DNA of 50,306 nucleotides, from the NCBI RefSeq assembly GCF_003601975.1, contig NZ_QZWZ01000043.1:1-50306 (forward strand). The letters are read 5' to 3'. The notes below the pieces were generated by a model that worked only from the letters and a program-made list of their open reading frames with translations, had not been told where the DNA came from and searched no databases. Both the position numbers and the translations under genes were made by a program. Position 1 is the stretch's first letter, and each line of letters opens with the position of its first letter. Below, piece by piece: positions 17,398-25,717 of the stretch. This stretch comes from Mesorhizobium waimense (GTDB taxonomy: Bacteria; Pseudomonadota; Alphaproteobacteria; Rhizobiales; Rhizobiaceae).

Positions 17398-18711
17398 TTA
17401 GCGATCGCCGACCGCCGCTAGGCTCAATGGCTCACGATCTTTGTGAACATGGATCCGCGTTCCTGGGCGCAGTTTCTGATAGACCGACTTGAGCCGCTCT
17501 GCGCGCGCCTCCCACGAATACAGCTCGACGGCACGCTTGCGCCCTTCGCTTCCCATTTCGCTTGCCAGGACCGTATCCTCCAGCACCGTGGTCAATGCCT
17601 GGGCGAGCTCGCCAGGAGCGTCGGCTTCGACTAGCATCCCGGTGCTGCCAGTTAGAATGGATTCACACATCCCGCCCACGCGCGTTCCCACCACCGGTAT
17701 CCCGCAGGCCATGCCCTCCACGACCGATATTCCGAAGCTCTCGCTGAGTGACGGATTCACTACAATGTCGGCCTCATGGTACGTCGCTACGAGGTCCTTG
17801 TGGGGCACGTTGCCCACGAAGTGAATTCGATCAGATAACCCGTGGCGCTCGATGAGTTCCTCTAGGTGTTCCCGATAGTTGCAATTGCCCCAGCGATCGT
17901 AGAAACGGCTCAATGCGGTAACCCGCGGATCCGACGAGAGGCTGGTCAGGAAGTCCACCGAAAGCGGCCAATGCGGCCCTGCGATCCGAAGTTCCACGTC
18001 CGCGAACCTGGCCGCGACCTCACTGAAGGCCTCGATCAGTGTGTGAAGCCCCTTCTCTGGCGACACCCGCCCAACGAACAGGATGACACGTCGGGTTCTG
18101 GTGGATGCGAAAGTCCGCTGCTCGCTCGGCCGAAAGTAAGAAACGTCCACGCCATTACCGACGGTGGCAACGACGCCAGGGTAGTCCGGGAATGCAGAAA
18201 GAAAAGTCCTTGCGATGTGATCGCTGACAGCGACCACCGCATCCACCACCTTGAGCTGACGGGCCACCTGATCGCGGTCACGCTGTGATAGCCACTCACA
18301 CTGCATCTCAAGCACGAGCCGATGAGATGAGCTGGCTGCCTTCAGTTCCCGGCACCATGTCCAGTAATTCATTAAATGGACAATATCTGGTTGATCGACG
18401 GCGAGGTACCGACGAACCTTGTTACGATATTGCGAGTGGTCATCGGCCCTCCGATCCAGCCGCAACCAGCGCGCCAGACGCGGAAACTCGTTGATGACCC
18501 GCTGTAGCGCATGGTCACGCCGCGCCGGAGCCCGCCGCACCGCGAACGGCAGGTCCGCGGGCACCGTGTCGTCTCGATAATGCTTGCCATAGAGCGTAAT
18601 CTGAAGGCCTTCGCCGAGCCGCAGCGCCGTATTGTAGACGATCAGCCCGATTGAGTTTTGAACAGGAGGAAAAAGTCTATCGTACGGCTGACCGACGTAT
18701 ACGAGCTTCAT
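17398..18711 (-). CDS. Glycosyltransferase family 4 (intact paralog of 5499-6798)
   Basis: A 437-residue GT-B enzyme from the ATG at 18711, which has GGGGAG just upstream; an upstream ATG at 18738 is less likely. N-terminus 'MKLVYVGQPYDRLFPPVQNS', donor-half motif 'VGRVSPEKGLHTLIEAF', and EX7E region 'NPSLSESFGISVVEGMACGI' with 'PVVGTRVGG'. Likely a retaining transferase that adds one sugar to the lipid-linked unit. It starts 23 bases after the SDR gene at 18735-19697, so the two form a leftward operon. It preserves every region in which the paralog at 5499 is frameshifted, and serves as the reference for that pseudogene. Confidence 0.9.
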   Translation of the reverse strand: MKLVYVGQPYDRLFPPVQNSIGLIVYNTALRLGEGLQITLYGKHYRDDTVPADLPFAVRRAPARRDHALQRVINEFPRLARWLRLDRRADDHSQYRNKVRRYLAVDQPDIVHLMNYWTWCRELKAASSSHRLVLEMQCEWLSQRDRDQVARQLKVVDAVVAVSDHIARTFLSAFPDYPGVVATVGNGVDVSYFRPSEQRTFASTRTRRVILFVGRVSPEKGLHTLIEAFSEVAARFADVELRIAGPHWPLSVDFLTSLSSDPRVTALSRFYDRWGNCNYREHLEELIERHGLSDRIHFVGNVPHKDLVATYHEADIVVNPSLSESFGISVVEGMACGIPVVGTRVGGMCESILTGSTGMLVEADAPGELAQALTTVLEDTVLASEMGSEGRKRAVELYSWEARAERLKSVYQKLRPGTRIHVHKDREPLSLAAVGDR

Positions 18712-18734
18712 GTCACTCCCCACTGCCAGCTCGT

Positions 18735-19697
18735 TCAAGCCACTTTTCTAAGTGCAGGACGGTATTCCGGTCGGGCGAGGTAGTCGGCGAGACGGCGAAT
18801 GCCTTCTTCGAGCGGCACTAAGGGACGGTTCAACATAGCCTTCATCTTGTTCGTGTCAGGACAGCGGCGCGTCATGTCGCCCTCGGCAAGGGGCGGTCGG
18901 AATTCCAATTTCGATGAGGAGCCCAGCAATTCGATGACAACTTCGGCCAGCTGTCGAATGCTCATTTCCACGTCGCTGCCCACGTTGATCACTTCGTTCT
19001 CGTGTGCGCACGTTCGATGAACCGCGATGCAAGCGTCCACCGTGTCGTCGACATAGCAGAAGGTGCGTGTCTGCGAACCGTCCCCGTAAATCGTCAGGGG
19101 CTCGCCGCGCAGGGCGGCACGCACAAATCGCGGCAGAACGAAATCCTCGCTCTGACGTGGTCCGTAGGTGTTGAAGAAGCGAAAAATGGTAAATGGCAGT
19201 CCAAACTCACGCTGAAAAGTGCGCAGATAGACCTCTCCAAGATTCTTCACCACTGCATACGGCAGGCGTGAGTTAAGCGGGGTGGTACTCTCGTTTTGAG
19301 GAAACTCGAAAGGCTCGCCATATACCTCCGATGACGAAGCGAAGTAGACACGCTCGACGCCGGTGTTCTTGCATAGCCTCAGCACGTTCTCGATACCGGT
19401 GATGTCGCGCAGCACGAGCAAGGGATTTGCCAAAGTCCGCTGCACACCGACCACGGCTGCGAGGTGAAAGACGTGGGTGAAATGGAAGCGGTAGAACAAC
19501 GGCGAGATGTCGTCGAAATCGTTCGCATCCGCCTTTACTATGGTCAGATTGCCCGCGTCTATTTGTACCTTGTCTCGACTTCCGGTCGACAGGTTGTCAG
19601 CGACGACCACCTGGGTCTGAGGTAGCTTGACCAACGCGCGAGTAAGGGCACTGCCAATATTGCCCGCTCCACCAGTTACCAGGATCGATTGCATCAT
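18735..19697 (-). CDS. Extended SDR nucleotide-sugar epimerase/decarboxylase-like
   Basis: A 320-residue SDR enzyme. 'MMQSILVTGGAGNIGSALTR' carries the NAD(P) motif G-x-x-G-x-x-G, 'VVADNLSTGSRDKV' the cofactor-choice Asp, 'YFASSSEVYGEP' the active-site Ser, and 'LPYAVVKNLGE' the Y-x-x-x-K dyad. 'FRFFNTYGPRQ' and 'TRTFCYVDDTVDA' are the substrate segments found in UDP-glucose 4-epimerases, UDP-glucuronate 4-epimerases and UDP-xylose synthases. The start is the ATG at 19697 with GAGGTG seven bases upstream; the open frame continues upstream without support. With the UDP-sugar dehydrogenase gene transcribed away from it on the other side, a uronic acid or pentose product is a reasonable guess. 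Confidence 0.85.
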   Translation of the reverse strand: MMQSILVTGGAGNIGSALTRALVKLPQTQVVVADNLSTGSRDKVQIDAGNLTIVKADANDFDDISPLFYRFHFTHVFHLAAVVGVQRTLANPLLVLRDITGIENVLRLCKNTGVERVYFASSSEVYGEPFEFPQNESTTPLNSRLPYAVVKNLGEVYLRTFQREFGLPFTIFRFFNTYGPRQSEDFVLPRFVRAALRGEPLTIYGDGSQTRTFCYVDDTVDACIAVHRTCAHENEVINVGSDVEMSIRQLAEVVIELLGSSSKLEFRPPLAEGDMTRRCPDTNKMKAMLNRPLVPLEEGIRRLADYLARPEYRPALRKVA

Positions 19698-20012
19698 AAT
19701 TCGCACCTCAACCGAATAGTTAATCGACTGACGCAATGTGCGTCCCCATCGCCGATCGCGGCATTTTCGATATCGCGAGCGAAGGTGGCTCCTAGTGCCT
19801 CTAGGACGTCGCTTGAGAATTAAATGTGGCAGCGCAAAGTCTATTTGACAACGTGGCTTGACGTAAGCATTTCGGCTGTTCACCCAACGGTGCAATCCGT
19901 CCTATTTTCAGCTGTGGGGGTTGCTAAGCGCATACATTTTGCTGATTGGTGTGAACTGCTTCAAGGCGGTAATTGAGGTCGTCGACATTGAAGCGAAAGT
20001 TGCCAGCATCTC
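19698..20012. other. Divergent intergenic region between SDR and dehydrogenase genes
   Basis: This 315-base stretch should hold the promoters of the leftward SDR-glycosyltransferase operon and the rightward dehydrogenase. A TTGACA at 19845-19850 faces the dehydrogenase, but the hexamer 17 bases later (CATTTC) is a poor -10. No gene is seen. Confidence 0.4.
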
Positions 20013-21353
20013 ATGCACACTGCTCCCGACCTTGAGAAATTGATTAACCGCATCCGAACGCGGGACTACACCATTGGCATCATGGGACTCGGCTACGTTG
20101 GTTTGCCGCTCGCCATGATCTCGCTGGACGCGGGATTCAAGGTCATCGGTTTCGACATCGACGCATCTCGGGTTGCACTTCTTAACCGCGGAGAAACCGG
20201 CATAGATCATTTGCCTGGTGCTGCCATCAAAGTGGCTGTCGACAGCAAGCGGTTTCGCGCCACCAGCGATTTCGCCGACCTGAGGGAACCCGACGCGATC
20301 TTGATAGCGGTGCCAACGCCGCTTACCAAAAACCGGGAGCCGAACCTGTCATTCGTCGAAAATAGCGCAAGTGCGATCGCGGAGCGGCTGCGCCCTGGTC
20401 AACTTGTCGTCCTGGAGTCGACGACCTGGCCAGGAACGACGCGAGAGGTCGTGCAGCCGCTGCTCGAGGCGACGAATCTTTCTCTAGGAAAGGACTTTTT
20501 TCTCGCCTATTCGCCCGAACGGGTGGACCCAGGCAACGACGTACACACCACCGCCACGGTTGCAAAGGTGATAGGCGCCGACGACCCATGGTCCCTACAG
20601 GTTGCCAAGGAACTGTATGACCAGATCATCGTGCAAACCGTTCCCGTAGCCTCCACCGCAACGGCGGAGGCTGTGAAGCTAACCGAGAACATATTTCGCT
20701 CTGTGAACATTGCGTTGGTCAATGAGCTAAAGGTGATTTTTGACCGGATGGGCATCGACGTCTGGGAGGTGATCGAAGCCGCCAAGACCAAGCCGTTCGG
20801 ATATATGGCGTTTTATCCAGGCCCCGGCCTTGGCGGCCACTGCATCCCCATCGACCCATTCTACCTGACCTGGAAGGCAAGAGAGTACGAAGTAACAACG
20901 CGCTTCATCGAACTTGCCGGTGAAATCAACACGAACATGCCGCATTATGTGGTTGCCCGCCTTGCGGAGGCCTTGGACCAGCGAGCCAGCCGCGGCCTCA
21001 GCGGTTCGCGGATCTTGGTGATCGGGATGTCCTACAAGAAAAACGTGGGTGACACACGGGAAAGTCCATCGTTGAAGCTAATCGACATAATGGAGCGACG
21101 CGGGGCAGTCGTTGATTACCACGACCCCTACGTACCGGAGATACCCGGAACAAGAGAGTACGGTACCCTGGCAGGTCGCCCCTCTGTGGATATCTGCGCT
21201 AGCAGTTTGGCATCGTATGATGCCGTTGTCATCTCGACAGACCATGATGCAATTGATTGGCAGTACGTCACCAAGCACGCAAAGCTGGTGCTCGATACCA
21301 GAAATGCTTGTGCTCGTAGTCAGTCACGCACCGACAACGTCGTAAAGGCCTGA
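20013..21353 (+). CDS. Nucleotide-sugar 6-dehydrogenase (UDP-GlcNAc/UDP-glucose type)
   Basis: A 446-residue dehydrogenase. 'IGIMGLGYVGLPLAMISLDA' is the NAD motif G-x-G-x-x-G, followed by 'VIGFDID'. 'ESTTWPGTTREVV' and 'FLAYSPERVDPGN' are family blocks, 'VKLTENIFRSVNIALVNELK' is the domain linker with the catalytic Lys/Asn, and 'GPGLGGHCIPIDPFYLTWKA' contains the catalytic Cys. The enzyme oxidises C6 of a UDP-hexose twice to the uronic acid. The 'R-x-N...S-P-E-R' and 'C-I-P-I-D-P-F-Y-L' details favour the WbpA/TviB group (UDP-N-acetylhexosamine) over plain UDP-glucose dehydrogenase, which is an inference. It implies an acidic residue in the polymer. Confidence 0.9.
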   Translation: MHTAPDLEKLINRIRTRDYTIGIMGLGYVGLPLAMISLDAGFKVIGFDIDASRVALLNRGETGIDHLPGAAIKVAVDSKRFRATSDFADLREPDAILIAVPTPLTKNREPNLSFVENSASAIAERLRPGQLVVLESTTWPGTTREVVQPLLEATNLSLGKDFFLAYSPERVDPGNDVHTTATVAKVIGADDPWSLQVAKELYDQIIVQTVPVASTATAEAVKLTENIFRSVNIALVNELKVIFDRMGIDVWEVIEAAKTKPFGYMAFYPGPGLGGHCIPIDPFYLTWKAREYEVTTRFIELAGEINTNMPHYVVARLAEALDQRASRGLSGSRILVIGMSYKKNVGDTRESPSLKLIDIMERRGAVVDYHDPYVPEIPGTREYGTLAGRPSVDICASSLASYDAVVISTDHDAIDWQYVTKHAKLVLDTRNACARSQSRTDNVVKA

Positions 21354-21429
21354 TGAGCCCCGGTTTGCGCACTGGCTTAGTCAACCTGCTATCGACAAAT
21401 ACCAGCGGCGCTTATTTCTGACTCGCGGG

Positions 21430-21995
21430 TCCAGATTCCACTGGGGGCTGATTTAAGTTCCTTTGGGGCGAAGGAGATTCGCCCATCGGGATCAGCAATT
21501 GAATTGCGCAGGGACTATTCGGCCTCGGAGCTTCGCCGGTTGGCTCGCGCTTCACTGGACGCGCGACAGAGCAGTCGGTTGCTTTCGCTGGCGGCGGTGC
21601 TTGACGGCTGAGCCGAGCGGACGCCGCCAGGATCGGCGGGATGGATCGCCAGACCTTGCGTGGCTGGTTTCATCGCTTCAACGAAGCCGGGCCGAAGGGC
21701 TCAAGGACGCGTGGTATGGTGGGTCCCGAGCCGCGGCTTTTACCAAAGCAACAAATCAACTGGCAGAGCTGGCCGAGATTTGTCGAAACCGGTCCCAACC
21801 CGCAGTCGACGGAGTTGTGCGCTGGCGGCGCGTCGATCTCCAGAAGGACTATCACGAGCGCCATGGGTCGGAATCTTCTGAAGAAGCTGGGCTTCTCTGC
21901 GGCGCCCGGCCACGTCACCCCGCGCAGGATGCCGAGATCGTCGAGGCTTTAAAAACGTATGCCCCGCCCGTCACGCAAGAGGATTATTTCTGATG
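21430..21995 (+). pseudogene. Truncated IS630-family transposase
   Basis: Pieces of an IS630 transposase N-terminal half occur in shifting frames: 'YSASELRRLARASLDARQSS' with 'RLLSLAAVLDG', then 'MDRQTLRGWFHRFNEAGPKG', then 'GVVRWRRVDLQKDYHERHG', then 'GRNLLKKLGFSAAPGH'. These are the helix-turn-helix part and linker; the DDE catalytic domain is missing and the sequence ends near 21995, about 35 bases before the decayed deacetylase copy C. Several frameshifts and stops make it inactive. Its place at the edge of a duplicated block suggests that IS recombination took part in the rearrangement. Confidence 0.8.
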
Positions 21996-22029
21996 GCACT
22001 TTCTGGCCCGCATCAACTATAGGGCATGT

Positions 22030-22315
22030 CGGCTGAGTGTCGTCGCCAAAAAATGGAGATCGGCACGTCCGGGGCCTCATAAACTTCACAGCATCGATGC
22101 GCCATCCGCAAGGTTTCGGGGTGCGTAAGGTCGCGATGAGACGCGGCGCCATCGGTGACAAAAACAAACGGACCTGGGAACCCGAGGCAATCTTTTTGGC
22201 CGAAACGCCACCGCAACCCCTCATCATCCGGATGCGGCGCAACAATGACAGCCGACGCTGGCCAGTCGCCTACCTCAAACGACCTTAGTCGCAGTCGCAA
22301 TTGACTATCAAGCAT
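22030..22315 (-). pseudogene. Decayed PIG-L deacetylase, copy C
   Basis: Starting from ATG 22315 ('MLDSQLRLRLRSFEVGDWPA') the frame continues into 'SAVIVAPHPDDE', keeping the intact zinc motif, then 'FVFVTDGAASHRDLTHPETL', matching the intact copy. A deletion removes the 'TLGCGGVASKK' part and the gene ends about 95 residues in, where it meets the sequence next to the IS630 remnant. The C-terminal two-thirds are missing, so it cannot be a working enzyme. It is less decayed than copy A. Confidence 0.85.
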
Positions 22316-22451
22316 GGTGCTGAAGGTCCGCCTAAAGGTCCACCTTGGTGCGGTTCCATCATCCATTCGCTCGCGTTGTTGAACGCCGATCGGCCATGGT
22401 AACAAAACTGATGGACGTTCGAGATCTGTGTTTGTTGGTGAGGAAGACTTT
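22316..22451. promoter_or_regulatory. Duplicated promoter region, copy C
   Basis: The region between decayed deacetylase copy C and the cytidylyltransferase remnant matches copy B in order: 'TTCCATCATCCATTCGCTCG', the GTTGTTGAAC core, then CCATGGTAACAAAACTG. It may still drive the C-methyltransferase at 22575, whose own upstream sequence has been replaced by the remnant. Confidence 0.55.
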
Positions 22452-22562
22452 ATGAAAGTGGGTATCCTCGCGGGGACCTTTGGGACACGGCTGGCCGAGA
22501 AAACAGACAGCCGTTCCAAGCCGGCAGCGCTCCCGTTCTGGCCAAAGCAGCCTGAGCCGAGC
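22452..22562 (+). pseudogene. 5' remnant of glucose-1-phosphate cytidylyltransferase
   Basis: 'MKVGILAGTFGTRLAEKTDS' is an altered copy of the intact enzyme's start ('MKVGILAGGLGTRLAEETEI'), with the nucleotide loop damaged (G-T-F-G in place of G-G-L-G). About 25 residues remain, followed by unrelated codons and a stop just before the C-methyltransferase ribosome site. The deletion removed the rest of this gene and the whole SDR gene that follows in copy B. Confidence 0.85.
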
Positions 22563-22574
22563 TAAGGGGACGAT

Positions 22575-23828
22575 ATGGACATGTTGTGCCTAGATGCGAA
22601 GTCGGTGACCGAGCGGGCCTGCCGATCTTGCGGTGGAAGTGGCATTGAGACGTTTCTCGAGTTTGGTGAAACGCCACTAGCCGATCGCCTTCTCACCAGC
22701 GCCGACATCGGCGAACTGGAGCCCATTTTTCCGCTGCGCGTCGCGTTCTGCAAAGACTGCAGCCTCGTCCAGATCACCGAGACGGTGAATCCGCAAATTC
22801 TTTTTGCCGACGCTTATCCGTACTATTCTTCTTTCTCCCCTGCGCTCTTAAAGCATTCGCGTGCGAATACGCTTGATCTGATCAACCGCCGCGACCTTGG
22901 CCCGGAGAGCCTTGTCATCGAATTGGCGAGCAATGATGGTTATTTGCTGAAGAATTACGTCGAAGCGGGAATTCGGGTGCTCGGAATAGATCCGGCCGAC
23001 GGACCTGCCGCCGCTGCCGAGAGGATCGGCGTGCCCACGCGCTGTGCATTCTTCACCAGCGATCTCGCTGAATCGCTGCGCGCGCAAGGCATGCGCGCGG
23101 ACGTCATCCATGCCAATAACGTGCTCGCCCACGTGGCTGACACCAACGGATTTGTGGCAGGAATTGCCCGACTTCTCAAGGATGAGGGTGTGGCGGTTAT
23201 CGAGGCACCCTATGTAGAGCCTTTGATCGAACATTGTGAGTTCGATACGATCTATCACGAGCATCTTTGCTATTTTTCCGTTACTGCACTGGATAAGCTC
23301 TTTCGCCGCCACGGGCTTTACCTCAACGAGGTCAAACACCTTTCAATCCACGGCGGTTCGCTGCGCCTTTATGTGGAATCGCGCGAGAACGTGGGGGCGA
23401 CAGTAACGGAACAGCTTGCCCATGAAGCCTCGCGCGGGATCGATACGATTGGCTATTTCCGCGATTTCTCCACCAAAGTCGACGGGCTGAAGCGCGAGCT
23501 TTCCGCGCTTTTGCGCCGGTTAAAGTCGCAGGGTGCCACGATTGCCGCCTATGGAGCGGCAGCCAAGGGAGCAACGCTGATTAACACGGTCGGCATTGGA
23601 CGCGACCTCGTGGACTTCGTCGTGGATCGCAACGTACATAAACACGACAAATATATGCCCGGACAGCGCCTGCCGATCCGCTCGACTGAAGCGCTTCTCG
23701 AGGTGCAACCCGACTACGTGCTTCTCCTTGCCTGGAATTTCGTTGACGAAATTCTCGATCAACAGGCCAAGTATCGTGCACGCGGCGGAAAATTCATCCT
23801 CCCCGTCCCCACGCCGAGAATCATATGA
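22575..23828 (+). CDS. Sugar C-methyltransferase, class I SAM
   Basis: A 417-residue three-domain protein of the type that includes TylC3 and NovU. The N-terminal zinc domain has 'ACRSCGGSG' and 'VAFCKDCSLVQI' (two C-x-x-C pairs). The SAM domain has 'LVIELASNDGYLLKNYVEAG' (E-L-A-S-N-D-G) and 'HANNVLAHVAD', followed by 'YHEHLCYFSVTALDKLF', where Y-H-E-H holds the catalytic bases. The C-terminal domain ends with 'IAAYGAAAKGATLINTVGIG' and 'VPTPRII'. Such enzymes C-methylate 4-keto-deoxy nucleotide sugars to give branched sugars. AAGGGG lies five bases before the ATG. The stop overlaps the next start (ATGA). In the proposed ancestral order it followed the cytidylyltransferase and SDR genes. Confidence 0.9.
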   Translation: MDMLCLDAKSVTERACRSCGGSGIETFLEFGETPLADRLLTSADIGELEPIFPLRVAFCKDCSLVQITETVNPQILFADAYPYYSSFSPALLKHSRANTLDLINRRDLGPESLVIELASNDGYLLKNYVEAGIRVLGIDPADGPAAAAERIGVPTRCAFFTSDLAESLRAQGMRADVIHANNVLAHVADTNGFVAGIARLLKDEGVAVIEAPYVEPLIEHCEFDTIYHEHLCYFSVTALDKLFRRHGLYLNEVKHLSIHGGSLRLYVESRENVGATVTEQLAHEASRGIDTIGYFRDFSTKVDGLKRELSALLRRLKSQGATIAAYGAAAKGATLINTVGIGRDLVDFVVDRNVHKHDKYMPGQRLPIRSTEALLEVQPDYVLLLAWNFVDEILDQQAKYRARGGKFILPVPTPRII

Positions 23829-25051
23829 CAAAACAGGCGGACCGCGCGCAAATGGTTTGCCAGAAAGCCGATGGACCCACGGCGCAGTCGACTGGTTCCA
23901 TTCGAACCGATTGCTTGGTCTGCGGTCAGCGAAATCTGCTCAATTCAGTACTTTTTGAGGCGTTGCCCCTGCTCTGCAACGCGCTTTATGCGGACGCGGC
24001 ATCGGCGCGCGCGGCACAGACCGGCAGATTTGCGACGACCTTCTGCCTCGATTGCACGCACGTCTTCAATGCCTCATTCGAGGAAAATCGCATCGGTTAT
24101 ACGCAAAGCTACGAGAATTCGCTTCATTTCTCCCCCCGTTTCGTGGCGTTTGTTGAAACGCTGGCCGAGCGCCTGAGCAGGACCTACGCGCTCTCTGGGA
24201 AGACGATCGTCGATATTGGATGCGGCAAGGGGGATTTCCTGAAGCGGCTAAGCTTGATCAGCGGTGCGCAGGGCATTGGTTTCGACAAGAGCTTCGAGGA
24301 CAACCGGGGGGAGGCGGTTCCTGGCGTACGCTTTATCAACGACTGGTTCGGCGATTCCTACGCGGATCTGCATCCTGACCTAGTGGTGTGCCGCCAGGTT
24401 CTCGAACATATCGCCGAGCCGGTGAAATTTCTGCGCGCCCTTCGCGCCCATCCGGGCATCGGACCGGAGACGGTGTTCTTCTTTGAGGTCCCGAATGTCC
24501 TCTACACGCTCCGAGATATGGGAATCTGGGACCTCATTTATGAGCACGCCTCCTATTTCACGCCCGCTTCGCTGAACGCGGCGTTCGAGACGGCTGGCTT
24601 TCGAGTGCTGGATGCAGGAACGTCTTTCGGCGACCAGTATCTTTACATCGAGGCGCGGCCGGCTGCCCCCAGGTATGCTACTTCCGTTGACAGCCGCGAG
24701 ATCGAGATGCTCGTCCGCAATTTCGAGCGCGCCTATCGCGACAAGGTCGAGCGATTGGGGGGTTACCTTGCCGGGCGCAATCCCCAGCAGACCGTCGTCT
24801 GGGGAGGGGGATCGAAGGGCATTACATTCGTCAACGTGGTGCCAGGCGCCGATCGGATCCGCGCGATCATCGACGTGAATCCGCACAAGCAAGGTCGCTT
24901 TGCGCCAGGAACCGCTACGCCGGTCGTTGCTCCGGAGGCGTTGCGCGACCAGCCAGTCAAATCAATCATCGTCATGAACCCGCTCTACCGCGAGGAGATC
25001 ACCAGTCTGGTAGCAGAGCTCGGCTTCACACCGGAGATTGCCGTTGCATGA
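23825..25051 (+). CDS. Class I SAM methyltransferase of the C-methyltransferase-like type
   Basis: A 408-residue protein overlapping the previous gene by ATGA. N-terminal zinc ligands lie in 'CLVCGQRN' and 'FCLDCTHVF'. SAM motif I is 'IVDIGCGKGDFLKRLS', motif II-like 'IGFDKSFED', and 'VVCRQVLEHIAEPVKFLRAL' follows. 'YEHASYFTPASLNAAF' sits where the related sugar enzymes have Y-H-E-H. The C-terminal domain shows 'WGGGSKGITFVN', 'IDVNPHKQGRFAPGT' and 'IIVMNPLYREEI'. It is clearly related to the protein at 27728-28948. It may methylate or otherwise modify the same sugar as its neighbour. Substrate unknown. Confidence 0.85.
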   Translation: MTKQADRAQMVCQKADGPTAQSTGSIRTDCLVCGQRNLLNSVLFEALPLLCNALYADAASARAAQTGRFATTFCLDCTHVFNASFEENRIGYTQSYENSLHFSPRFVAFVETLAERLSRTYALSGKTIVDIGCGKGDFLKRLSLISGAQGIGFDKSFEDNRGEAVPGVRFINDWFGDSYADLHPDLVVCRQVLEHIAEPVKFLRALRAHPGIGPETVFFFEVPNVLYTLRDMGIWDLIYEHASYFTPASLNAAFETAGFRVLDAGTSFGDQYLYIEARPAAPRYATSVDSREIEMLVRNFERAYRDKVERLGGYLAGRNPQQTVVWGGGSKGITFVNVVPGADRIRAIIDVNPHKQGRFAPGTATPVVAPEALRDQPVKSIIVMNPLYREEITSLVAELGFTPEIAVA

Positions 25052-25110
25052 AAGTTCAAGCCAACCGCGGCGGCACTAAAGCACAGAACGGGATTGGTAG
25101 GGAATATCCA

Positions 25111-25215
25111 TTGACCGTGCCAATCGAGATCAGTACGGCCATTCCACCAGGGGTCATCGGACTTTCCCGCTCGCTTTTAGCGCGACAATCTGGGAGAGAG
25201 GCGCTCTCACTTTGA
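25111..25215 (+). pseudogene. 5' remnant of the 701-residue unknown protein
   Basis: A TTG at 25111 begins 'LTVPIEISTAIPPG', paralleling 'MTVPVRIDTAVQTG' at 11578, and the base sequence before it (GGGATT...) also resembles the region before 11578. After about 14 residues the likeness is lost and a stop follows at 25213. It is short, so the assignment rests on both the peptide and the upstream likeness. It marks where a second copy of that gene once began, in the same direction as the methyltransferases. Confidence 0.5.
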
Positions 25216-25389
25216 TTGCCGCGCCGCACCTCGGGTGGTGGAATAGAATGATGAGCAAGCACGCGAAACGGCATCCGTGTCCCGCGACAGCTCTGCGTTC
25301 GCGAGATTCCAGCTCGACAAACGATAGCTGGAGAGAGATCTACGGCTCAAACAGTGTGGTCGTGCCATTCCGCTTGTGGTTGTGAGTCA

Positions 25390-25717
25390 CGGTGCCGAGC
25401 CTTCCCTTTTTCATAGGCAGGGAGCGCCGGCGACGGCCGATCTTTCAAGAATCGCGACGATCGATGCGTTGGCCCGCCGCTTCGACCAAACCTATCGCCA
25501 CAACGTCGCCTGGTGAGGGCGCGCATAAGTGTTCTGGTCGACGTCAACCCGCACAAGCAGGGCGATTGCTCCAGGCGCAGGCACTCGTGTGGTTGGGCCG
25601 GAGAGCCTGCGCGGCAGACCCTTTCGCTCGATCATCATGATGAACCCGCTCTGTCGAAACGAAGTTGCCCAGGCGACGAACAAGCTTGGTCTGACGCCGG
25701 ACATCATCGTGGCATGA
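25390..25717 (+). pseudogene. 3' remnant of a C-methyltransferase-like gene
   Basis: Fragments follow the end of the gene at 23825-25051: 'TIDALARRFDQTYRHNV' for 'EIEMLVRNFERAYRDKV', then after a deletion and frame change 'ISVLVDVNPHKQG' for 'IRAIIDVNPHKQG', then 'GPESLRGRPFRSIIMMNPLC' for 'APEALRDQPVKSIIVMNPLY', ending 'LGLTPDIIVA' for 'LGFTPEIAVA' at a matching stop. SAM and zinc domains are absent. It overlaps the 3' end of the leftward DUF707 gene by 14 bases. Confidence 0.85.

Noticed and set aside
19845..19873. A sigma-70 promoter for the nucleotide-sugar dehydrogenase
   Set aside because: The TTGACA is good but the hexamer at the right distance matches the -10 consensus poorly, so it is mentioned only under the intergenic region.
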